NCBI GenBank assembly: GCA_046154545.1 | Contig: JBJXGC010000145.1 | Coordinates: 1 to 19,941, forward strand | DNA: 19,941 bases | DNA from: JBJXGC01 sp046154545 | GTDB taxonomy: Bacteria > Chloroflexota > Dehalococcoidia > Tepidiformales > Tepidiformaceae | Direction of reading: 5' to 3' | In this document: in pieces, positions 7,691 to 14,171 of the stretch | Position numbering within the stretch: position 1 is the stretch's first letter | Layout of the letters: each line of letters begins with the position of its first letter | Made by a program: the position numbers and the translations under genes | Notes under the pieces: generated by a model | Database searches by the model: none | The model's input: only the letters and a program-made list of their open reading frames with translations | Told to the model about the DNA's origin: nothing

Positions 7691-8922
7691 CGTATTGGGC
7701 GCAGTTGCTGCACTTCTACCAGCCCCCGACGCAGACGCATGAGATCTTGCGGAAAGTCGCGGAGGAGTCCTACCGGCCTGTTGTCCAGGTGCTGAAGGAG
7801 CACCCGGGGGCACGGATCGCCATCAACATGAACGGCGTACTCACGGAGATGCTGGCCGAACATGGCTTCCGGGACCTTCTCGGCGACCTGCGGGAGCTCG
7901 GCGAGCGGGGCCAGGTGGAGTTCGTTGGCACCGGGAAGTACCACCCCATCCTGCCCCTCATCCCCGGGACTGAGCGGGCGCGGTCGATCGCTGAGCAGGC
8001 GAAGACGAACGGGGAGCTGCTTGGGGCGGCGGGCTCGCGCGGGTTTTTCCCGCCCGAACTCTGCTACAGCAGAGAGATCCTGCCCGAAATCTCGGCGGCG
8101 GGCCATGAGTGGGTGCTCTTGAGCGGCGTCGCCTGCCCGGCCGAGTGGCCGACTACCACGGTCTACCGTGCGCCGGTGGACGGCGGGACCATAGGGGTGC
8201 TGTTCCGGGACGACGTCCGCAGCAACCGCATCTCGTTTCGTGAGACGAGCCCCACGCACTTCATCGACGACCTTTCACAGGCCGGTGGCGGGCAGCCGGC
8301 ATACGTGTTGACGGCGATGGACGCCGAGACCTTTGGCCACCACCTCGTGGGCTGGGAGCGGGAGTTCCTTGCCGGCACCTACCGGCTGATCGAGAGCGCC
8401 GGTTCGGGGAGCGAGCCGGGGCCGGTGCAGATGGTCAAGCCGAGCGAGCTGCTGGGGCTCTTTCCCGAGGGCCCGGTGGTGGAGCCGCACCGCTCGTCCT
8501 GGAGTACGAGCCGGGAGGACATCGCGGCGATGAACCCGTACCCGCTCTGGCAGGCGCCAGGCAACGAGGTTCACGCCCTGCAGTGGGAGTTCGTCGAGCA
8601 CTGTCTCGACGCCGTGACGGTCGCTCGCCGCTACGGGACGGCGAATGAGGCGCTGACGTTTGCGGGCCTGGCGGACGAGTTGCTCCAGCCCGCGCTCCAT
8701 AGCTGCCAGTTCTGGTGGGCGAGCCAACGCCCGATGTGGGACGTCTCGATGATCTACCGGGGCTTCGAACTGCTTGACCGCGCGCTGCTGTACGCGGTCA
8801 AGAGCGTCCAGCTCAGTGAGGCCTCGCCGCCGGTAAAACGCGAGGTGGCCTGGCGCCTGGCGGCGGCCGGCGATATCCGGACACGGATCGAGCGGACGCT
8901 GTTCATCGAGAGCCGGGCGTGA
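7687..8922 (+). CDS. GH57-family glycoside hydrolase, subfamily unclear
   Basis: This 411-residue protein is a short GH57 enzyme with only the catalytic barrel and a helical part. Region 1 reads HFYQPPTQ (9-16) rather than the usual H-x-HQP. Region 2 is RGQVEFVGTGKYHPIL. Region 3 is GFFPPELCYS, with likely nucleophile E124. Region 4 is TAMDAETFGHH, with likely acid/base D212. The substrate is probably an alpha-glucan, judged from family and neighbours; the exact activity is unknown. The start is GTG 7687, preceded by GGAG at 7674-7677 with a nine-base spacer, and it overlaps the previous stop as GTGA. A longer reading from 7549 or 7672 would lie inside the previous gene. It differs from the 648-residue neighbour in all motifs, so the two are not a recent duplication. 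Confidence 0.82.
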   Translation: MTYWAQLLHFYQPPTQTHEILRKVAEESYRPVVQVLKEHPGARIAINMNGVLTEMLAEHGFRDLLGDLRELGERGQVEFVGTGKYHPILPLIPGTERARSIAEQAKTNGELLGAAGSRGFFPPELCYSREILPEISAAGHEWVLLSGVACPAEWPTTTVYRAPVDGGTIGVLFRDDVRSNRISFRETSPTHFIDDLSQAGGGQPAYVLTAMDAETFGHHLVGWEREFLAGTYRLIESAGSGSEPGPVQMVKPSELLGLFPEGPVVEPHRSSWSTSREDIAAMNPYPLWQAPGNEVHALQWEFVEHCLDAVTVARRYGTANEALTFAGLADELLQPALHSCQFWWASQRPMWDVSMIYRGFELLDRALLYAVKSVQLSEASPPVKREVAWRLAAAGDIRTRIERTLFIESRA

Positions 8923-10298
8923 AGATCCTCTACGCGGCGGCCGAGGTAGACCCCCTGGCGAAAGTGGGCGGCCTGGCCGACGTGGCCGCGTCGCTGCCGC
9001 AGCGGCTGCAGGACATCGGGCACGATGTGCGGGTGGTGACGCCCTGCCACGCCTCCGCGAAGCCAGCCTTCGAGGCGGCGGAGCGGAAGAGGCGGATACC
9101 GATCGAAACACCGGGTGGCCCGGAAGAGGTAATGGTCGCGGAGGTCCCGGGGGCGGGCGGCGTGCCGGTCCTGCTCGTGCAGGACGAGCGCTTCTTCGGG
9201 CGAGAGGCGGTCTATGGCGAACCGGACGACCTGGAACGGTACCAGCTCTTTTGCCGGGCGGTGCTCGGGTTGCTGAGGCACGGCGGCTGGGTGCCGGATA
9301 TCCTCCATCTGAACGACTGGCATACGGCGCCGCTGGCGTTCGCCCTGCGCAACCTGGCCTGGGCGAACCCGGGGCTGCGCGGCGTGGCCTCAGTCTTCAC
9401 GGTGCACAATCTCCGCTACCGCGGCCCGGACGAACTGAACGACTACCTGGCGCAGGCGATCTACTACAGCGACATGGTGACCACGGTGAGCCCGAACTAC
9501 GCCCGCGAAATCCTGACGCAGGAGTACGGCGAGGGGCTCGACGACCTGCTGAACCTCCGCCGCGGCCACCTCCGGGGGATCATCAACGGCCTGAACTTCG
9601 AGACGTTCAACCCGCGGACGGACCCGCACCTCCGGAGCCCGTTCGACCTGGGCAACCTCAATGAACGCGCGGCGAACCGTACGGCGCTGCGGGCCGAACT
9701 CGGCCTGCCGGAGAGCAGTGGGCCGCTGGCGGGGATGGTGACGCGGCTGGCCGAACAGAAGGGGCTCGACCTTGTGTTGCAGGCGATGCCCGAGATGCTG
9801 GCGTCGGACGCGCAGCTGGTGGTGCTCGGACAGGGCGAAAGCTGGCTTCGCCAGGAGCTGCTGCGCCTGCAAACGGCGCACCCGGGCGCGATCCGGGTCA
9901 CGGACCGCTTCGACGAAGGACTGGCGCGGCGTATCTACGCGGGTTCGGACGTGTTCCTGATGCCATCGCGCTACGAGCCCTGTGGCCTGGGCCAATTGAT
10001 CGCGATGCGGTACGGCTCGGTGCCGATCGGGCGGCGGACGGGAGGGCTGGCGGACACCATCATCGACCCGGCTGACCAGCCCGACGCGGCGACAGGCTTC
10101 TTGTTCGACGAGTTCAGCACGTTTGCGTTCGCGGGTGCGTTTGAGCGGGCCGTGATCGCCTTCCGCGACCCGGCCGCCTGGGCACAACTCCAGCGGATGG
10201 GGATGAGCCGGGACCACTCGTGGGGAGCCTCCGCAACGCATTATGTCGAGACCTATGTTGCGGCCCTGCGGGCGCGCGGTATCGTGCCGCTCGAATGA
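8919..10298 (+). CDS. glgA: Glycogen (starch) synthase, GT5
   Basis: This 459-residue GT5 glycosyltransferase adds glucose from ADP-glucose (sometimes UDP-glucose) to alpha-1,4-glucan. The N-terminal Rossmann domain shows KVGGLADV at 15-22, the sugar-nucleotide-binding motif. HLNDWHT lies at 130-136, TVHNLRYRG near 161-169 and INGLNFETFNP at 222-232. The C-terminal domain shows MVTRLAEQKGLDL near 273-285, PSRYEPCGLGQL with the E-x7-E nucleotide-binding segment near 349-360, and TGGLADT at 374-380. The start is GTG, overlapping the upstream stop by four bases (GTGA); its own stop overlaps the mazG start (ATGA). It is the biosynthetic member of the cluster. The gene for the enzyme that makes its ADP-glucose is not in the window. 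Confidence 0.94.
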   Translation: MKILYAAAEVDPLAKVGGLADVAASLPQRLQDIGHDVRVVTPCHASAKPAFEAAERKRRIPIETPGGPEEVMVAEVPGAGGVPVLLVQDERFFGREAVYGEPDDLERYQLFCRAVLGLLRHGGWVPDILHLNDWHTAPLAFALRNLAWANPGLRGVASVFTVHNLRYRGPDELNDYLAQAIYYSDMVTTVSPNYAREILTQEYGEGLDDLLNLRRGHLRGIINGLNFETFNPRTDPHLRSPFDLGNLNERAANRTALRAELGLPESSGPLAGMVTRLAEQKGLDLVLQAMPEMLASDAQLVVLGQGESWLRQELLRLQTAHPGAIRVTDRFDEGLARRIYAGSDVFLMPSRYEPCGLGQLIAMRYGSVPIGRRTGGLADTIIDPADQPDAATGFLFDEFSTFAFAGAFERAVIAFRDPAAWAQLQRMGMSRDHSWGASATHYVETYVAALRARGIVPLE

Positions 10299-11722
10299 GC
10301 ACCCTGCACATCGCCGGATTGGGGCCGGGAAGCGCGGCGCTTCTCACGGGGGAGACGGCAGCCCTCCTCGGGTCGGGCATCCCGATCATCCTGCGGACGC
10401 GGCGCCACCCGACGGTGGCCGAAATCGACCCGGAGGGACGGCTGGCTTCGTGCGACGACCTCTATGCCAGCGGGACGTCGTTCGAGGAGACGTACGCCGC
10501 CATCGCCGCGCGGGTGATCGAACTGGCAGGTCGGGGCGACCTTGTGTACGCGGTGCCCGGCCATCCGCTGGTGGCCGAGGCGACGGTGACGCGGCTCCTC
10601 GCCAGCCATGCGCCGGGTATCGAGACGCGCGTGTACCCGGCGCTGAGCTACGTGGACCTTGCGGCGGTGGCCCTGGGACGTGACCTCGGGGCGGTCCAGC
10701 TCTGCGACGCGCTGGCGCTGCGGATCGACGCCCAACAGCCGGCACTCATCAGCCAGGTCTTCGACCGGGACAGTGCCTCGGCGCTGAAACTGCAGCTCCT
10801 CGCGTGGTACCCGGCGGAGCACGAGGTGACGGTCCTGCGGGCGCTGGGGACCGGGGCGGCGGACTGCCGGACGGTCGCCCTGGCCGACCTCGACCGCCAG
10901 GCGTCGAGCTACCTGGACTGCGTGTTCGTGCCGGCCCTGGCGGAGACCGAAGACGTGCGCCGGCTGGACGGGATCGCGGCCATCGTGCGGCGCCTGCACG
11001 CGCCCGGGGGCTGCCCCTGGGACCGCGAACAGACGCACGAGACGCTGCGGCCGCATCTCCTCGAAGAGAGCTACGAGGTGCTGGAGGCGATCGATTCGGG
11101 AGACCCGGCCAGGATCGCGGAGGAGCTCGGCGACCTCCTGCTGCAGGTGTTGATGCATGCCGAGGTGGGGGAGCGGGAGGAGACCTTTGGGCTGGGTGAC
11201 GTGACGGAAGGGATTTCGCGGAAGCTCATCCGCCGCCACCCGCACGTCTTTGGGGAGGCGGTGGCGGGGACGGCGGCGGAGGTCCACCAGAACTGGGACC
11301 GGATCAAGCAGGCAGAGAAGCCGCGATCGTCAGTGCTTGCGGGCGTACCGGCGACGCTGCCGGCGCTGGCGGCGGCACAGACCATCCAGGGGCGGGCGCG
11401 GCGGACGGGGTTCGACTGGCCGGACATGGCGGGGCCAATCGAGAAGTTGCGCGAGGAGATCGAGGAGTTCGCCCTGGCCGAGGGTGGGGCGGAGCGCGAG
11501 GAGGAGTTCGGCGACCTGGTCTTTGTGGTCGCGGGCATCGCGCAACGGCTGGGGATCGACGCCGAACAGGCCTTGCGGCGGGCGAACGCGAAGTTTCGGG
11601 CGCGATTTGGGCGGCTGGAGGAGATGGCGGCGGAGCGGAAGCTCACGTTGGCGTCGATGCCGATCGAGGCCCTCACCGCACTCTGGGACGAGGCGAAGAA
11701 GGTGGAGGCGGGGCGGTTGTAA
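10295..11722 (+). CDS. mazG: MazG nucleotide pyrophosphohydrolase fused to SAM-methylase-like domain (YabN type)
   Basis: This 475-residue protein has two parts. Residues 1-210 look like a tetrapyrrole (corrin/porphyrin) methylase fold: GLGPGS near 8-13 and YAVPGHPLVAE at 85-95. Residues 225-475 are a two-repeat MazG domain: GCPWDREQTHETL at 239-251, EESYE at 257-261 with EELGDLL at 276-282, then a second helical repeat with EEIEE at 387-391 and EEEFGDLVF at 402-410. MazG hydrolyses nucleoside triphosphates to monophosphates and is seen as a nucleotide-pool cleaner. This fusion is known from Bacillus YabN and other bacteria; the role of the methylase-like half is not known. The start is the ATG at 10295, overlapping the glgA stop as ATGA; the longer frame from 10220 lies inside glgA. 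Confidence 0.93.
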   Translation: MSTLHIAGLGPGSAALLTGETAALLGSGIPIILRTRRHPTVAEIDPEGRLASCDDLYASGTSFEETYAAIAARVIELAGRGDLVYAVPGHPLVAEATVTRLLASHAPGIETRVYPALSYVDLAAVALGRDLGAVQLCDALALRIDAQQPALISQVFDRDSASALKLQLLAWYPAEHEVTVLRALGTGAADCRTVALADLDRQASSYLDCVFVPALAETEDVRRLDGIAAIVRRLHAPGGCPWDREQTHETLRPHLLEESYEVLEAIDSGDPARIAEELGDLLLQVLMHAEVGEREETFGLGDVTEGISRKLIRRHPHVFGEAVAGTAAEVHQNWDRIKQAEKPRSSVLAGVPATLPALAAAQTIQGRARRTGFDWPDMAGPIEKLREEIEEFALAEGGAEREEEFGDLVFVVAGIAQRLGIDAEQALRRANAKFRARFGRLEEMAAERKLTLASMPIEALTALWDEAKKVEAGRL

Positions 11723-11746
11723 GCCTCCCCCCGGCACCTGTAGGCT
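11717..11746 (+). promoter_or_regulatory. Candidate promoter of the thioredoxin-like gene
   Basis: TTGTAA (11717-11722, overlapping the mazG stop) and TAGGCT (11741-11746) are 18 bases apart. Transcription would begin near 11753 and give a leader of about 29 bases that holds the ribosome binding site GAGGAG (11768-11773), eight bases before the ATG. This is the clearest conventional promoter plus ribosome binding site in the window. Confidence 0.5.
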
Positions 11747-11781
11747 CATGGGGCAACTTCACCACACGAGGAGTCCCATTC

Positions 11782-12420
11782 ATGGCGCAAACCGCCGAAA
11801 ACCCTATCACCGCCGACCGCTTCGCCAAGGGCAAGACCTGGCAGCAGTACATTGACAGCGGCATCCGCAACAAGGATCTGTTCGAGGACAACTACAAGGG
11901 CACGGTCGTTTCCGGCGCCCAGGCGTCACGCCTGAAGGCGCTGGCCGCGAAACCGAATGGCCCCCACCACATGGTGGTGATCGGCGAGGATTGGTGCCCG
12001 GACGTCTACCGCGGGACGGGCATCGCCCAGCGGATCGCCGAGGCCGCGGGCATCGAGATGCGCTTCTTCGAGCGGGACCAGAACAAGGACATGATCCAGC
12101 CGTACCTCAAGGACGGCGAGTTCGAGTCGATCCCGGTCTTCGTTATCTACGACAAGGACCACAAGGAGATCACCCATTTCATCGAGCGCCCGAAGCTGGC
12201 GAACGACCAGCTCCACATCACCCGCGACGTGCTGGGCGACATGACGCCGGAGGGCATCGCCAAGCGCATCGGCCACGAGCCATCCGAAGAGGAGCTGACG
12301 GCCGAGCGGGCGAAGGCGCGGGACAAGTACATGGAATGGCAGAAGGGCGAGGTCTGGGCGGGCTGGCGCGTCGCCACGGTCGATGAGGTGACCGACAAGA
12401 TCGAAGCGGCCTTGAAGTAG
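11782..12420 (+). CDS. Thioredoxin-family protein with a single-cysteine active site
   Basis: This 212-residue cytoplasmic protein (no signal peptide seen) has a thioredoxin-like centre. MVVIGEDWCPDV at about 64-75 is the strand and active-site turn, and SIPVFVIYDKD contains the cis-Pro expected of the fold. The active site reads C72-P-D-V where relatives have C-x-D-C or C-x-x-C, so the resolving cysteine is absent. It therefore cannot do ordinary dithiol exchange alone and may act as a monothiol reductase or binding protein. An N-terminal helical extension and a charged helical C-terminus (KRIGHEPSEEELTAERAKA) flank the fold. The start is well set by GAGGAG eight bases upstream. Codon use favours C-ending codons (GGC, ATC, GAC, AAC) more than the neighbours, which prefer GCG and GGG. 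With the strong ribosome binding site this suggests high expression. It is probably a single-gene unit. Confidence 0.78.
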   Translation: MAQTAENPITADRFAKGKTWQQYIDSGIRNKDLFEDNYKGTVVSGAQASRLKALAAKPNGPHHMVVIGEDWCPDVYRGTGIAQRIAEAAGIEMRFFERDQNKDMIQPYLKDGEFESIPVFVIYDKDHKEITHFIERPKLANDQLHITRDVLGDMTPEGIAKRIGHEPSEEELTAERAKARDKYMEWQKGEVWAGWRVATVDEVTDKIEAALK

Positions 12421-12426
12421 TTTGGA

Positions 12427-12456
12427 GCGGGAGGCGGCGGGCGTCCGCCTCCCCGC
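12427..12456 (+). terminator. GC-rich hairpin after the thioredoxin-like gene
   Basis: GGGAGGCGG (12429-12437) pairs perfectly with CCGCCTCCC (12445-12453) around a seven-base loop, extendable by GC/GC with one bulged C. It begins seven bases after the TAG stop. Only a short T-run follows (CTTGCTGG), so termination strength is uncertain, but position and stem strength fit a transcription end. Confidence 0.55.
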
Positions 12457-12484
12457 TTGCTGGAGCGGTAAGAGGTGCTAGAGT
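12457..12484 (+). promoter_or_regulatory. Candidate leaderless promoter of the small membrane protein gene
   Basis: TTGCTG (12457-12462) and TAGAGT (12479-12484) lie 16 bases apart. Exactly six bases separate the second hexamer from the GTG at 12491, so the transcript would begin at the start codon. There is no Shine-Dalgarno sequence in between, which supports a leaderless message. Confidence 0.45.
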
Positions 12485-12490
12485 CCCGGC

Positions 12491-12853
12491 GTGCGACGGG
12501 AGCGGCGGGCCGAGCCCTGGTGGATCCAGTGGCCGTCGGCGGTGCTGGTGGTGGCCGCGCTGGTTGGCACCTACGTCCTGCTGTTGCGACTCAACATCGA
12601 CCTGACGCGGGTTGAGTCGAGAGCTGATGGCGACCACCGGGACCTGGTGTACCTGGTGATCCACGGCAGCATCCTTGCCGGCGGCGCGATTGCCGGGTTT
12701 CTGCTCGGGAAGTGGCTGAGCGGGCTGGGGGTGGCCTATGCCGCGCTCGTGCTCACTGTGCTGTGTATCGCGATGGTTGGGACGCAGGTGGGGTCGCGGG
12801 CGCTGGCCTGCCAGGCCGGCCGGAACGATATCGTGCGCCACTGGACGTGTTGA
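12491..12853 (+). CDS. Small membrane protein, three predicted helices, unknown function
   Basis: I do not recognise a family for this 120-residue protein. After a basic start (MRRERR) there are three hydrophobic segments at about 15-34, 52-74 and 79-100, the second rich in Gly/Ala (HGSILAGGAIAGFLLG). A charged loop of about 17 residues (35-51, containing RVESRADGDHRD) separates the first two. By the positive-inside rule the N-terminus is probably cytoplasmic. Cysteines occur at about 92, 107 and 120; the last is the C-terminal residue (HWTC). The start is GTG with no ribosome binding site but a well-placed TAGAGT hexamer. Codon third positions are GC-rich and the hydrophobic pattern is convincing, so I take it as a real gene. 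It is not obviously linked to its neighbours. Confidence 0.65.
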   Translation: MRRERRAEPWWIQWPSAVLVVAALVGTYVLLLRLNIDLTRVESRADGDHRDLVYLVIHGSILAGGAIAGFLLGKWLSGLGVAYAALVLTVLCIAMVGTQVGSRALACQAGRNDIVRHWTC

Positions 12854-12882
12854 AACGATGTGACGCCCGGCGTTGCGCGCAC

Positions 12883-12967
12883 GCCCGCGGCCGCGACTAC
12901 CGGGGAACGGGACAACGCTGACTGGCCCACGGAGGCCCGCGGCCGCTGTGGGCCGCGACTACCGGGC
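12883..12967 (+). repeat. Palindromic intergenic repeat, copies A and B
   Basis: Copy B contains CGCGGCC (12938-12944), loop GCTGTG, then GGCCGCG (12951-12957): a perfect seven-base-pair stem followed by ACTACCGGG. Copy A (12886-12904) is a collapsed form, CGCGGCCGCG followed by ACTACCGGGG, as if the loop and one half-arm were lost. In copy B, GGCCCAC (12924-12930) could instead pair with GTGGGCC (12948-12954). Copy B runs into the stop codon of the HAD gene on the minus strand. A third copy lies at 18132-18163. The region is the convergent gap between the small membrane protein and the second HAD gene. Confidence 0.7.
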
Positions 12968-13678
12968 GACGACCGTATGCAGGTCTTCGAGGCGTTCGAT
13001 GATGGCGACAGGACGGGATTGGCCGGGGGGTTCCTGGCGGAACTCGTGAGTGAGGACGGCGGGGATGCCGATGGCCTGCCGGCCGGTCACATCCTGGAGG
13101 ACGCGGTCACCGACGAAGAGCGCTTCGCCGGCGGCGACGCTGAGGCCCCCGAGCGCTGCGTGGTAGACACGGGGATCGGGCTTGCGCCAGCCAAGCGCTG
13201 ACGAGAAGACGATGGCGTCGAAGAGGTCGTGGAGGCCGGCGCTGGCCAGGTAGGCAGACATCAGGGCCGGGCTGGACGAGGTGTTCGAGACGATGGCGAG
13301 GCGGAAGCCGGCACGGCGAAAGGCCTCCACGCGGCTGGCACAATCGAGGGCAGGGCGAAAGCGGGCGATGTCGGCTTCGCTGAAGAGTTGAGCGATGGCT
13401 TCGGCGGTCGGGCCGGGGACGGTTGCCCGGGCCGCGCGGATGAGGTTCGACGCCTCCCGGGCGATGTCTATCTCGCGGAGTTCGGAACCGTCGCTGAGGC
13501 CGTTGGCGTACGTGCGGACGCGGTCGCTGAGGGAGGCTGCGATCGCGGCGGCGGTCCCAGGGGGCAGGGAGGCGTGCTCGCGCAGGAGCCGAGCGAGGTC
13601 GTCCTCAACGGCGGGCCCGATCGGGTCGAGGCGGAAGATGGTGTCGCCGAGGTCGAAGAGGATGGCGCGGATCGGCAT
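12959..13678 (-). CDS. HAD-superfamily hydrolase, second copy
   Basis: This 239-residue soluble protein of the haloacid dehalogenase superfamily is a probable phosphatase or similar hydrolase of unknown substrate. Motif I is LFDLGDTIF at residues 8-16 (D9 nucleophile). Motif II is IVSNTSSSP, motif III the Lys in LGWRKPDPRVYHAAL, and motif IV is LFVGDRVLQDVTGRQ. As in the HAD protein at 2211-2954, the second Asp of motif I is shifted by one place, and the opening RAILFD-x-GDT is shared, so the two may be distant paralogues. The frame is open up to 13792, but that would run through the divergent fur-type gene, so I chose the ATG at 13678. TATCCT on the minus strand (13694-13689), ten bases before the ATG, could be its -10 element, with a very short leader. 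Confidence 0.83.
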   Translation of the reverse strand: MPIRAILFDLGDTIFRLDPIGPAVEDDLARLLREHASLPPGTAAAIAASLSDRVRTYANGLSDGSELREIDIAREASNLIRAARATVPGPTAEAIAQLFSEADIARFRPALDCASRVEAFRRAGFRLAIVSNTSSSPALMSAYLASAGLHDLFDAIVFSSALGWRKPDPRVYHAALGGLSVAAGEALFVGDRVLQDVTGRQAIGIPAVLTHEFRQEPPGQSRPVAIIERLEDLHTVVAR

Positions 13679-13736
13679 GCAGAGGGACAGGATACCGCGC
13701 CGTCCGCCGGAAGCGGTCATCGCGTAAACTGGCGCA
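13679..13736. promoter_or_regulatory. Divergent 58-base promoter region, HAD gene / Fur-family gene
   Basis: The gap between two divergent starts holds TAAACT on the plus strand (13725-13730), six bases before the GTG at 13737. It also holds TATCCT on the minus strand (13694-13689), ten bases before the ATG at 13678. Neither has a good -35 match. The region is too short for a usual ribosome-binding-site leader on the plus side, so the fur-glc transcript is probably leaderless. I see no canonical Fur or PerR operator palindrome. Confidence 0.45.
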
Positions 13737-14171
13737 GTGACCTGTGAAGAGGAGACCGCCGACCTGTTGCGCCGCGCCGGGCACAAGCTCACGCCTCAAC
13801 GGATGATGATCCTGCGGGCCCTGCGACACACGGGTGGACACGCGACTGCGGCGCGAATCACGGAGCAGGTGCGCGAGCAGTACCCGTTCGTCGATGTCAG
13901 TACCGTCTACCGGACGCTGGATGTGTTAAAGCGGATGCGCCTGGCGACGGCGACGGACATGGGCGGCGGCGACTACGTCTTCGAGTGGTCGCCGGAGCAG
14001 CCGCACCATCACATCATCTGTTCGAGCTGCGGACAGGTGCAGGAGCTCGATCACGTTTATCTGACGGAGCTGGAGGGACGGCTCCAGGCGGACTTTGGCT
14101 TCGAACCGGACCTGCACCACTTCGCGATCTTCGGGCTCTGCCGCGAATGCCAGATCGGCGGGAGCGAGTGA
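13737..14171 (+). CDS. Fur-family metal- or peroxide-responsive regulator
   Basis: This 144-residue transcription factor of the Fur superfamily (Fur, Zur, PerR) has the family's usual length. The N-terminal winged helix has LTPQRMMILRAL near 18-29 and the recognition helix with VSTVYRTLDVLKRM at about 54-67. The C-terminal dimer and metal-binding domain has HHHIICSSCG at 91-100 and LCREC at 134-138, so the four structural-zinc cysteines are C96, C99, C135 and C138. H91-H93 and H127-H128 are likely sensor-site ligands. Which metal or oxidant it senses cannot be read from this. The start is GTG at 13737. The stop overlaps the glcD start as GTGA, so the regulator is made together with the glycolate oxidase subunits and may control this operon itself. 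Confidence 0.9.
   Translation: MTCEEETADLLRRAGHKLTPQRMMILRALRHTGGHATAARITEQVREQYPFVDVSTVYRTLDVLKRMRLATATDMGGGDYVFEWSPEQPHHHIICSSCGQVQELDHVYLTELEGRLQADFGFEPDLHHFAIFGLCRECQIGGSE

Noticed and set aside
13679..13736. Fur/PerR operator upstream of the regulator gene
   Set aside because: No AT-rich inverted repeat of the known type is present; the GC-rich lineage may use another operator, but I cannot define one.
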